64,000 bases of DNA, taken from NCBI GenBank assembly GCA_029990175.1, contig JARKIP010000064.1, forward strand, positions 13,658,001 through 13,722,000, read 5' to 3'. This document shows positions 34,650-46,800 of this stretch, piece by piece. Under the pieces are notes generated by a model that made no database searches, was not told where the DNA came from, and saw nothing but the letters and a program-made list of their open reading frames with translations. A program made the position numbers and the translations under genes. Position 1 is the stretch's first letter, and every line of letters begins with the position of its first letter. Source of the stretch: Petunia secreta (Eukaryota; Streptophyta; Magnoliopsida; Solanales; Solanaceae).

Positions 34650-35170
34650 TGACTTTTGTTACCCATAAGGCATAAGATGTAGTTTTTCCTATAAGGAAAG
34701 AGTTCTGGACTTTTATTAAAAAATGGCATGTGAATATACGTTTTAATTAGTTTTGATGATACTTATTGTTTCCTCTTGCATAAGTTTTAATTAGTCAAAT
34801 CTATGCTCCATAGACAACATATCAAACTATCTTTATTGTTAAGCGGAGTTAAAATTTCAAATCAACATCAAAAGTGTCATGTCTTTATAAATCACTCGTG
34901 CAGTCGTGCTAATTCGGATTATTTGAGGTTTCAATACGTGTCCTAGAACCAGGCATGAAAAAGGATAGAAATTTAACTAGATAGCCAGCTTAACCATACC
35001 GTTTAGTTTTTAGGCATTTTTAAAAAATTATTTGCAAATATAGCTACCCACCGTCAAATCATTAGGACTGAAACGAAATATTCACGGTGAGAAATTTAAG
35101 CAATTTAAACCTTTTGATTTGAAATTAATCAAATTTAGATCAAAAGTGTAAATTTGGACTCAACCTCAAG
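34650..35170. other. Non-coding spacer
   Basis: No gene or repeat recognised. Confidence 0.4.
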
Positions 35171-35177
35171 CCGATTC

Positions 35178-35890
35178 AGGCCCCATTTATTTTTATTAAG
35201 ATTAAGATGTCTTAATCTGAATACACATCTGAATGTTAAGATGTTGTCAGTAGATCTGAATATCAAATAATTAAGACCGTTTGTTTTCTCAATATCTGAA
35301 TGACTATAATTTTTTCAAATTAAATACTTAACAAATTTATATATCTCAAATAAAATAGATATTTCGAATTATATCAATAAGTGTTGAAGGAAATCATAAG
35401 TTAAATAGAACAACTACAATTACAAAGGAAGTAATTTTAAATATTTGAATTGAATTGAAAGCTCAATGAGAACAGAACAAGACCAAAATTTAATTCGATG
35501 ATACGCATGTATCCTTTTAGTTATGCACCAAAATATGGTGATGATAATGGTGGTTCAAATAAAGCTTTAAAAAAAGAAGATTGGATTGATAGAGCTCTTT
35601 TACAAATATAACACCTGATGGAAAACACAGACTGGAAGCATTGTTTCTTCTATGCCGATTTGCAACGAAACCTTTAGTTAGTTGAGTGTTAATGCAGAGT
35701 TTTCCGGAAATAGAGACGTGAGCCACGTTTAGGTCTGTATAGTTTTAAGACTTAACCACAAATCTTAATTGGACAGAGGCATTAAGGCCTATTAAGGGGT
35801 TTGAAAAATAAAAAAACAAATGCACTTAATGGGATAAGATCTGACCAATTCAGATTTAAAGCCCCATTAAATGCAAACAAATGGAGCCTT
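35178..35890. mobile_element. hAT-like MITE (imperfect TIR)
   Basis: The left end is AGGCCCCATTTATTTTTATTAAG and the right end on the opposite strand is AAGGCTCCATTTGTTTGCATT. Subterminal regions are rich in TTAAGA/TCTTAA and AGATCTGA boxes. This fits a common family of eudicot MITEs with CCCGTTTGTTT-like ends. No clear TSD was found. Confidence 0.5.
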
Positions 35891-36374
35891 AAACCAAAAG
35901 GTTTGAAGTTAAGGAAAAAAAAAAAAAAAGAATTGCATATTTTACCCCAATCAAAAAGGCTAAAGTTAATTTTACTTGGCTTAAACTTGAACTTCTAACC
36001 CAATGGTTGGAATAAAAGTCAGTCCTTGTGAAGGTGCACACATAAGTAACTTAAACTAGAGTATAAGAGTGTGCCGGGAAAAAAGTCCTAAATATTAGTG
36101 CTAAGCAAAATTGCACAACATCCTCTTGCACAAAACCGCCTCTCAACTCCTCACATGCAAACAGTTCCCACTATTCACATTGTCGTTGTATTGCTCGCAA
36201 TTGCTATGCCTTACACTTCCTTTCCACTTGGTTATTAACCCTTTCTCTTTCTCTCGCTTTTCTCTTTAGGTGTTAATGAAATTGAGGATCTTCACATTAA
36301 TTTGCGTTGTTTAATTAAATTAGATTCTTTTATATACCTGTGTTTGTAATCAAGTTTAATTCCGTTGATTTTTA

Positions 36375-36612
36375 CTCCCTCCGTTTCAATTTATGTGGCA
36401 GCATTTCCTATTCGTCTGTTCCAAAGAGAATAACAGCATTCTAAATTTGGTAACAATTTAACTTCAAAATTACAGTTTTGCCATTACTGAAATGATTTAC
36501 AACCACACAAATATCTTTGTCTCATTTTATACCGCAAGTTTCAAAAGTCTTCTTTTATTTCTTAAACTTTGTGCCGAGTCAAACTATGACACATAAAGTG
36601 GAACGGAGGGAG
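36375..36612. mobile_element. Stowaway-type MITE (Tc1/mariner)
   Basis: Termini are CTCCCTCCGTTTCAATTTAT on the left and ACGGAGGGAG on the right (CTCCCTCCGT inverted), with CACATAA just inside. It is flanked by TA on both sides (36373-36374 and 36613-36614). The 238-bp length and TA target duplication are typical for Stowaway elements. It lies just upstream of the serpin exon remnant, inside what was its intron. Confidence 0.93.
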
Positions 36613-36750
36613 TATTTGATATTGCATTTTTAAGTAGTATTGCTTTTGTATTATCTGAGTGTATGCAACGATGGATACTGGAGTTTAGTGATGCTGAAGC
36701 ATTTACGTGCTAATTTTATCATTCTCTCTTTGTCTTGCTAATTGATTAAG

Positions 36751-37459
36751 GCTACTGAGGTTGTCGATCAAGTTAACAAATGGGCTAAAATGAAGACAAA
36801 TGATCTCATCAAAGAAATTCTTCCCCATGAAGCTGTGGACAAGATGACAAAGTTGATCTTGGCCAATGCATTATATTTCAAAGGTGCATGGAGTGAGATG
36901 TTCAATGCCTCAGAAACAAAAAACCATGAATTCCAGCTCCTCCATGGAGGGTCTATTAATTCAAGCACCATTCATGACTAGCAAGAAGAAGCAATACATA
37001 GCAGCCTTTGATGGTTTTAAAGTGCTGAGGCTTCACTATAAATAGGGGAACTGAGACATGTTGCTTCTCCATGTATTTAATTCCTAGATTCATATGATTG
37101 ATTACTTGCTTTAATGGACAAAATCAGTTTAGAACCAAAATTTATAAATAACCACATTCCATATGAAAAAGTTAAAGTACGCAAGTTTCTTATCCGTAAA
37201 TCCAAACTAGCATTTGGGTTTGGAGCTTGCAACATACTAAAAGGACTAGGGCTCACATTGTGTTTCTATGGTGGTGGTCTCACTGAGATGGTTGATTCCC
37301 CTTTACCTGAGAACCTATATGTTTCACAAGTCATTCATTGAGGTAAATGAGGAAGGAATCGAAGCTATAACAGTTACAGCTCTAATATTGGACATCATGT
37401 CCTTAAGAATTGAGAAGGAGTTGGATTTTGTTGCGGATCACCCATTCATGTTTCTTATA
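36751..37459 (+). pseudogene. Serpin (protease inhibitor) exon 2 remnant
   Basis: Starts after an intron-like 3' border (TTGATTAAG) with ATEVVDQVNKWAKMKTNDLIKE, as in exon 2 of plant serpins. It continues LILANALYFKGAW. After a frameshift it reads APFMTSKKKQYIAAFDGFKV, followed by a stop at 37040. Later frames hold FGFGACNILKGLGL, GGGLTEMVDSPL, then SFIEVNEEGIEA (reactive-loop hinge) and DFVADHPFMFLI. Frameshifts and stops make it non-functional. The frame is cut exactly at HPFMFLI by MULE copy A, and the expected C-terminal strand after that point is not found in the window. Because the 3' border of the intron is retained, it is a genomic gene remnant, not a retrocopy. Confidence 0.85.
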
Positions 37460-40400
37460 GTGAACTTTACATAGAATAGACATTTATTAATGTCCCTAAC
37501 ATTAAATAGATACATTGTTCATTATTTATGTATCTAGACCTTTAACCATAGGTATTCCACTTATTATAGCCATTACTACTAATTTCACACTTACCTAGTT
37601 AAAAGCCTATTTTCGTGGGATTTATGGGTAATGACAGTTAATATTGTGCATATCCACTTAATGGCTAATATCTAATTAATTTACACAATCAATTATCTCC
37701 TAATTTAAAGTTAATATTTCAATTATCGAGGTAATATCAAAAGTTTAAAAAAACAGGCGTGGGAACAGTTTTTTACTCACGCCTTTACAGTTTCTTCCAT
37801 TTCTCTCACTTCGTTTGGGATTCCCTCTAATATACACACTAAACGGAACTTGCATCTTCTCCGGCTTGTGTATGATTTTTTTTCCAATATGACTTTTTTA
37901 GTTTTCATTATTTCCTTTTACTAAATATACGCTAAATATTTGTTTATATCTTGTAGAATTCAAATGTTTTAACTTTTTTTTTGTTTTTGTTAGTTTATAC
38001 AATTTAAAGATTCTTAATGGGTAGACAAGAGGTTAAGAATGATAGAAAATCGATGCATGTCAACGATGATGATGATTTCGAGGATTTTGATATTTCCTCA
38101 CCGACCAAAACAGGTATCGATACTCCAAGTCGTGTCACTAGATCATCGTCCAAATTGAATAAAAGGAAGAGTCCTCGACAGACTGACAATGTTAAGCATA
38201 AATAAAAAAGGGTTGGTTCAGACGCTAAGGGTAAAGCTGTGGAAAGTGGGGTTAGTTTAGGCGCTAAGGGTAAAGCTGTGGAAATTGGCTCATCGAGTGA
38301 CGGCTCGGATAGTGACCCACCTGTTATTGTTAAGAAAAAGAAAGTTTTGTGTGGTCCATATTCGTGTTCTATGAAAAAAAAAGTTATTTTAAGTGAAGAC
38401 AAATAAATCAGTTAAATCTATTAAGAATGGCGACTTTCCTTTGGTTCCTGTGGGGGTATGTTAAAATTCCGCACGTGCGTATTTGTTTATGTTGATTTAT
38501 ATGTATCAGTGTACCTTTTGGTACATATCACACTGATATACTCTGAATATTTGTGATATTGTACCTAATAAAATGTAACTATTTTGCATATCTTGTGTAT
38601 AAATTGTACATATCTTGGCGTATTCATCTAATATTGCAGTTGTGTTGTGTATTTTCTAGATTATAACATATTTACACCATATTTGTTATATATCTAATAT
38701 TATTAGATTTCAGAGTTTCTTAGTTGCATATCTCTTTGATATTCATTGCATATTAGAGATAAGATACTGAAAAAGATGTATTTAATATGCATATTCAGCG
38801 TATATATTCTACATAGAAGATTTATGCATTTAATTTGCAAATCTGTTGATTAATTTGAAGATTATAACTTAGTCCCACCATAGTTTTTATATAGCTAATT
38901 GTGTTAGATATTAGTGTACCTTGGGTGCATACCTAGCTGATATTCATCGCATATTAGTGATATAATACTAAAGAATATGATTTGATTTGCATATCCACAG
39001 TATACTTTCTATATATAAATAGATATTTATGTTTAGGTATATAGAATAACTGCAGTGTATGTTTCATTATATGCATTTTATTGCTTGCATATTTTTTTAT
39101 TAGTATGTAACTAATATGCTTATCTAGTTTTCCATGTATAATTTTTGTTTCTCTGTTTTAGCTAATGCAACCCTATTTTCGTCCGGACCAATACCGAAGC
39201 CGTAGGATATGTACACATACATCTGTTGAAGTTGTCCCAACTATCAAGGAGGTTCTTACTGATAGCTTGTTGGAAATATTCAGGCAGTCTTGCTTTGGTC
39301 ATGTTTTAGATATGCCTAGTTTCGTAACGTGTAATAAATTGTTGAATGCTTTGTTGATGCGAGAGGTTTGTCCTCCAAAGAATGATACAGATGCATTGTG
39401 GTTTGATTTTTACGGAAAGAAATTGAGGTTCGGTCTCATGGAGTTTGGGTTAGTAACTGGTCTTTGCTGTGTTGGTGATCACTTAAAGGATTATCATTCT
39501 GTTGAGCCTAACAGACTTATGCAGTTGTACTTTGGTGGAGCGTCAAAAGTAACAAAGTCTGCATTAGTTGAGTGTTTCGTTAGTGAAAAATGGCAAAGTG
39601 ATGAAGATGTTATAAAGCTTGCTGCTTTATTTTCATCCACACATTTCTGTTTTCCACTAAGAATTCTGCTAACTATGACACCACTATCGGGGAGAAGGAA
39701 TTTAATATTGTTGAGCGTGGCGCATGACAGACCTTCCCTTGGAGTACAAAAGTATTTTTTTTTTCAACTATTATATCGATGAATAACAAATTGAGGCCCT
39801 CTCTACAGTGTTACCGTTTCGCCGGCTTGCCGTATGCTTTGCAGGCATGGTTCTATGAACGTTGCCCTACTGTGCACGAGAAGATTGCATATAGGGTTGC
39901 AAACTCATCTCCCCAAATTCTTAATTGGCATGTTAAGAGGACTCATGACTTCGAAGAGTTGCAGAATGGTTTTTTCAGTTTGAAGAAGCGCCAGGTATAC
40001 TTTCTACTGTTTTTATTAATTAATGCTGTTAACATTATTATTTAATATAGTCTTTCAATATTTTATTAATATTTCAAAACAAATGCTTTTTACTTGTAGT
40101 TTTAACATCTTTGAACTTCCATATTATATATGTCTGTTATATTCCAAGGTTATTTTCAAAAAGATTGAACCGACTGAAGAAGAATATACTAGACTTCAAC
40201 TACCACAGTCTATACCAGATAAATTTGATACAGAGATCGGAGTTGAACCTCCACGGGATGGTGCAGATGCTGGCAATCAAGGTTCACCAACTGTAGGAGT
40301 TGGAGGTCAATCAACTTCTAGTCATGCAACTCAGCAGTTGTCTCCAGATATGCATGTCTTGTTTGGGCAACAAAAAATATTGCAAGCTGACATATGTGAT

Positions 40401-41358
40401 TTGAAGTTGTTTATGGTTAAATGCTTTGACAAGATCTTCAAGAAGCTTAATATTAATCTTGTTGATATTGGAGAGAGCAACTGTTTTACTGGGGTACGTA
40501 TTTGTCCTTTTTATTCTATTTTTTTTCTATGAAGTATTACAAATATAATATACATTGGTTTTTTCAAATATTCAAAGGTTCCTAGATCAGACCTTGCCTC
40601 AGATGAAAAAGGCAAGGATCAAGCTGCTGACACCTCTGATGTGCAGTTAGATCAGGAAGAGCAAGTGCCTTTTGCGTATCAATTTTATGGTATCGATTAT
40701 TGCTCTTTTAAAATTTCATTAAAAATTCATTTGTTTGTTTGGTCATTTTTTATTTTATTTTATTTGTTAGGACTTGCTGAAAAGCAATATGCAATCTTTG
40801 AAGATGACAAAGGTGCCTCTGATGGGAATGAAATGAAAAATTCTAAAGATATTCACACGGTATATACCAATGTACAATTTATTTTCTGTTAAAAAATTCT
40901 TTCTATTAGCTTCCTTTAATACTAAGTAGTTTGCTTGCTATTTGTTCATTCTTTTTTATTTTAGGAACACAAGAAGTGCAAGAGAATCTGTTTGATGATA
41001 TGCAAGGTATATTGGATGACTTTGAAATGGAAAATCCTAATGGTATGAATCAAATATATGCACTGTATCCGATATATATTCACTTATAGTTTGCTTCTAA
41101 CCAAGTTCCATTGTAGCCAAAGTGGGCTTTGATGACATATCTGTAGAAAATGTTGATGTTCTTGCAACTGACTTGGATAGTGATCGGCAAAGTGATGGAA
41201 ATCACCATGACGGTGTAGATGGTAATATCCAATTCTATGTCAAAACATATTTTTATTTTCTTTATTTCTAATTGCCTTTAACTGTGTGGTTTTATGAATG
41301 TTTCTATGTCAATTGTCAAGTCAAGAACAAATAATTCAAGCTGTAGATGGTGAGCAGG
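37460..41358 (+). mobile_element. MULE copy A, 5' part only (truncated)
   Basis: The left terminus, GTGAACTTTACATAGAATAG, aligns without gaps over its first 41 bp with the start of copy B at 52548. Homology continues through the whole 5' region and exons 1 to about 10 of the DUF1985/Ulp1 gene. It stops where the gypsy LTR begins at 41359. The Ulp1 domain, the transposase gene and the right TIR are missing. The nine bases before it, TTTCTTATA (37451-37459), are the expected first copy of the TSD inside the serpin exon; the second copy was not found. Confidence 0.85.
38017..41357 (+). pseudogene. DUF1985/Ulp1-type MULE gene, copy A, decayed and truncated
   Basis: Collinear with the copy-B gene at 53062-59256. 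The first exon (MGRQEVKN.., DDDDFEDFDISSP) has a TAA at 38203-38205 where copy B stays open. It also has a 39-bp tandem duplication at 38212-38289. The DUF1985 exon starts at about 39162 (MQPYFRPDQYRSRRICTHTS). It is frameshifted near 39635 and resumes at 39780 with NKLRPSLQCYRFAGLPYAL. Later exons follow at about 40150-40493, 40579-40690, 40772-40858 and 41118-41220, plus a last one at 41320-41357. The LTR element cuts the last one. No Ulp1 domain remains. Confidence 0.8.
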
Positions 41359-43888
41359 TGACACGACCCGGAATCCGGCTAGGCCGTGCGGGCACCCGAC
41401 ATCCTCCCCTAGACCCGTCGGGCGAACCCTTACCAATTAAATTAAGAAAATAAATATAATTCAATTCATAAATAAGAACAAGACTTAAAAAAAAAAAGCA
41501 CTGACATACTGATACCTCTAAGCTGTACAAAAGAAATTACAGCTGACTACCCAACATACTAGGTTTAGGGCTATCCAGACTAGACATCTAAGAGTACAAA
41601 AGAAGACAGATACCTCCTGAAGGGAGCAAAATGCAACTGAAGTAATAACCAATAAATTGGTAGCCATCCAGAATAGAAGCTGGCTCACCCTGACAGCTGA
41701 AGTCGTTTTCGCTCCTTCACAACGTGGCCAACTCAATTCTGGAGTGAACCTGCCGAAACGAAATAGATAGACAAGAAACAAATAACAAACAAGGGTGAGT
41801 CAAAAGGACTCAATAAGTGGGGCAAACTAGCAACCTCAAAGAATAGGATAGCTAGCCAGGGAGAAGAAACAGATAAACCAAATTCCTCTTATTTAAATTA
41901 TAAAAAGGCGGAGCCAGATAATAACCGAAAACACATATGAAACAATAAATTCAATCAGGAATACGAGCCAGAAACATGTCAACAAATAAGCAATGCACGT
42001 AGAAGCAGAACAGTAGTTATGTACCACAAGTTTACACAATGGTATGAAATGAAATGAGATGAAATGAAATGATGCAAAGGGTCACATGTGCCCGTAATCC
42101 CATCTCGAAGCGGGATACTCCTGAATTCGAGGGGAATCCAATCTGATAACCAACTAGAGTGGAATACTCCTGCTCCTGGCGGAATACTCCTGCACCCGAT
42201 ATAATATAAACCAGAGGCGGAATACTCCTGCACTCTCCTGGGGCGGAATACTCCTGCACCCGATATAATGTAAAGCTAAGGCGGAATACTCCTGCACTCA
42301 GTATCTGACATAAGAGCGAAATACTCATGCTCCTGGGGCGGAATACTCCTGCACCCAATATGATATAAACCAGAGGCGGAATACTCCTGCACTCTTCTGA
42401 GGCGGAATACTCCTGCACCCGATAAAATGTAAATTAGAGGCGGAATACTCCTGCACTCTCATGGGGCGGAATACTCCTGCTCCCAATATGATATGCAATG
42501 TAATGCATATGAATGACATATAATGCATATGAATGCAATGTGATGCAATAATAATCCTTCACCGGTGCGGGACTCTCATCGACAGCCGGAAAGTAGATGC
42601 CAACTCACAGCCATGGTACAATGCTCAGATCCTTAATGTAATACCAACAACAGGACATAATATATTATATACAATGTAAATCCAAAGCTAAGGCATAATG
42701 AGTATGCCTATCGGCAGCTACATACGTAAGGAACACGTGGTAGAAAATCCACGAGGCCAGGTGCCTCCAAAGAAATGGATATAAACACTTACCTTGTTAC
42801 AAAGTTAGCACAATTACTCCACAACTGCTTTGTCCTTTGAATTCATTGCCAAACGATCCCACTCTATTCAATAAGCAGAAAAATATATCAAATTAGGCTA
42901 AAGGCTTCATTCCTTACGTCTTAGCGTAATCCGGTTAGGAACCTGATACCTATTCGCATACGCAATACGTAGGCCAGGCCTATGTACAAGGTTTAAGGTC
43001 ACCTAACCAAACCCTAAATAAATTACATTTATATGTTGCCCATAACTCACTGAGTACAAATATATAATCAATTCCATTATCGGGGTCCATTGGACTCTTT
43101 AAACTATTAATTGAACTTATTAAAACGATGTATAATATTCCAAGTTTTACCGTTAAAACATATTCAAACACACGTAATAAACTCAAATAATGCATTAAGA
43201 TCATTACTTGAATGTTTCGGGGTAAAAATTCTATCTTTTTTCGGCTTTTTTTTTTTCATTTTCTGGCATTTTTTCGTTTTGTTTCCATCTGTGCTCGTGT
43301 TTCTCTGTTTCTGTTCGTTTTCTCTATTTCTATCAATTTTGAGCTTTATATAAGCTCATCCAACCGCCATCAACTTTTGTCTTCTTTTCCTTTTTTTTTT
43401 TTAATTTTCTTTTCTTTTCGCGACAAAAATTAAAACGGTACCCTACGATATTCAAAATAATTTCAACTTTTGCATATAAGTTATACAAAATATAGGTAAC
43501 ATATTCGCAAAGGCGGATCTCAAATCGGACTCCCGAAACTCAATATGCAAATTAAATGGAAAAAGATCAAATTATTTAACTTTCGACATTTTAGCGGAAA
43601 CTAGCCGAACAACATCGAAATTCACTTTCGAAAAATCACAAAAGTCACAAATAATCATACGAACCTAACGGCTCTTTCAGATTTCGAATCGGAGTTCATT
43701 CGCCAAAACCGAGCTCGAAAATCTCTTTTTAGTATTTATCGACAATAAAAACTGAAACCTTCTTCCGATGCCTACCAAACGAGGTCTGATTTACCTCAAA
43801 TTTTACAGAAAGGTCCTGATGGACATTACAAATATTTTAAATTTATCAGCACGCCAATCGGAGTCCTAACTTTCGAAACGACTAACCA
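41359..43888 (-). repeat. 3' LTR (2530 bp) with subrepeat array
   Basis: Matches 47939-50364. Positions 42105-42490 hold a tandem array of GGCGGAATACTCCTGCAC units, with short and long spacers alternating (about 26 and 37 bp); about 12 copies are visible. Open frames here only translate this array. The left border abuts an exon of MULE copy A. Confidence 0.9.
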
Positions 43889-46800
43889 AGGTCGTTTCAT
43901 TCTCCTCCACTTAAACTCTCGTTCGTCCTCGAACGAGCCTAAGTCTAAAGAAAAATTCGCACGGATAATAAGAGAACTTGCATGACCTTCATGAGCTACT
44001 CCACAGGTATTATTTCCTGATTACAGAATCAGAATTATTACACGCACATCAAACTCTTGGATAAAAACATAGCTGGATAATATCATAACACTATTGCCCA
44101 GCTTATTCTGACTAAGTTGATTCTTCCTTGATCACGAGAGGAGAGTTCTACATTTTCGAAACAAAGATACATGAAACTCTGAATGGATTAACATGATTCA
44201 TCCAATAATCACCTCTTCGATATACCTTTCGATATTGAACAGGTCGATGAAACTAGGAATTAGCTCACGCTTGATGGAATAGGGGAAGCTTTTGAAGTAC
44301 CTTGTCGCTACACACTATAGAAGATTTGACGCAAGCCATATTATTTTTACGAACGCACTATGCAACATCTTAGTTGATGCTAGTGTTGTTCCGCAAGCTC
44401 CTTGTGGGAATGTAGTTACTCATATCCTAATGTATGTCAAAGGTTCATCTAAACAGGGTCTATCAAATAAGGATACGGATCATGCAAATACTACTGGATA
44501 GTATGATGCAGATCAGGAATGATCTTCAGACTGAACATCTGCTTCAGGGTATTGTCTTTGAGTTGGCAATATTATGACTTGAAAAAGTAAATACAAAAGA
44601 GACATGTAGTTGGACCTTCAGCTGAGGCAGAATACCAGCAACAAAGTTGATTACATGCGCACTTTTTTTATAACGGTGTAGTAACTTCTCAAAGAGTTGA
44701 GCTGTGAAGGAGATATGCCAATGATGGATGGACGACAAGCTGCACGAGACCTTTAACTCTAAATTTTCTGAAGTAAAATAGCGTCAGTATGAGGATACAG
44801 TTTTAGTTGAATAAAGACAGATAGCCAGAAGAAAAATAGAGTCACCATACAGGGTTGCTATTGACGATGTTCTCATGTATAAAGATAGACTTTGTGTTCC
44901 TGATGTTGCAGATTTACATGGACAGATTATGATAGAGGCGCCTTATTCCAAATACACTGTTTATTCAGGTTCGACTAAGATATACCATGATCTTAAGCAG
45001 ATTTATTGGTGGGAGGGAATAAAGTGTGACATAGAAAAATCTGTGGCTCAGTGTTCTAATTGCTAGCAAGTTAAAGTCGTGTCATCTTTCCAGACTTTAT
45101 GCTTCAGTAGATAGGTACGTATATATGATCAGGTCGCCAGCTTATCTCTAGCATTAATAGATTATTAGTTGGTTTAGCAATGATCGACACTCATTGTAGG
45201 TTTCTGTCGAGGCCTTAGGTTGGGTCGTGACAAAAATGGTATCAACGCCTTAGAGATTTAGTATTGCCATTCAGTATTTGGAGGAAGACTCTTCCACTTA
45301 AAGCACAAACTCATGCAGATATTTGAATAGGAATAACCATCCTCGCACAGTCTTCTGAACTAAAGAAGATTTAGCTAAAAGCTGAACATAGGCAGACCTA
45401 AGCTACCAACTACCCTTTCGAGGTGCCAAACAGCTGCAACTCTCGAGTTACAACTCCATAAATTTTTTATAAGCACCACTGCCTGATGGATCAAATCAAA
45501 GGCCAAATGACGCCTCTCATTACCCTTAGTAGCCTTCAAAAATAATAATATGCTTACTCGGCTACAATAACACGTACTCTGGCTCAACATAGGGAATACC
45601 ACAAGCGGCTACCAACCGCCCAAGCTCACTAGTGCCGGACGAAGAAGAAATGGAAATAGACCGAGGATAGAAGTAATTAGATCTTTAGGAAGCTCATCTT
45701 CTTATTTGCTTGGCTACCAGAGCTAGACTACTTCCGAGTCAGGCTAACCCAAAAATCGCAATTGAAGAAATAGACATTAAATGAGCTTTATGGAACAACA
45801 TCTATGCCAATTTAATCTCCCAATAAGAAGGAAACTCTGACAATTTACCAGAAAACCCTTTTATAACCCATATAAGCTCATGGGATAACATGACTGTGCT
45901 AGTGTCTTGAACCAAGAGGAGATACGTAGATCGAATATTACTTACTAATCACTTTGCACCGGAAGAAACGATAACACTTTCTGATGGTGACGAATTAGGA
46001 TCCCATTATCCTACCAATATTGAATTTCGAGGAGTGAGGTAAACTGAATTGACATAATAACAGAAGGTGGCGTAACAAGTTGCCAAGCAGACAATACCGA
46101 CACTCACTCCCAAATCTCTCACATTTAAATCAGATAAACTAGTAGGGTCTCACAAATGTCAGGAATAAATCATATCAGAAGCTCACCCCTCTACCGCAAC
46201 CGATTCTTAATAAAGACGACATTCAAGTAAACCATCGAAACATTATAAGACACACCATTTCCAGATCGATCGAACGAATCAAATATTACTCACATTTAAG
46301 AGAAGAAGAAATACATGGGTCTACTGTATCGGATAACTCAGCATCCGCCAGACAAGCAGTTCATAGAACTGCCTCTGCAGCTGTGCTGAGCCACTACCCC
46401 GACAATCACTTTCTGAAGAACCACTGCCACCACACTCTCAACCTCTACTGGATGGTGGCATTTCTTTTACTGATTGAGATCTAAATGAAATCCCCTGCGA
46501 CTGCGCAGATGACTGATAACGAGAGAAAAGACGACTGCTAACTTGTCAGAGTAAGGGAAAACTCCTCAAAGGACAGCCAGACTCACAACAATGATAACAC
46601 CTTTTCGCTGAATATGGGAATTGGACAGATTGTTGATAGTAGTAAAGAAAAGACTGAATCTGATCTTGACGAGCTACTGGCACACTTTAAGAATTACGTG
46701 ACACAAGCTAAGATAACCTGGAAGGTGACCTCCCAAAATATTCAGAACTCTTACCTCCAAATGAGGTATGGTGCCTACCAGGGCCGTGGGATCTCTTGCT

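Noticed and set aside
35517..35726. 69-codon minus frame
   Set aside because: Inside a MITE, no motif, ends in a CATCATTATCACC repeat.
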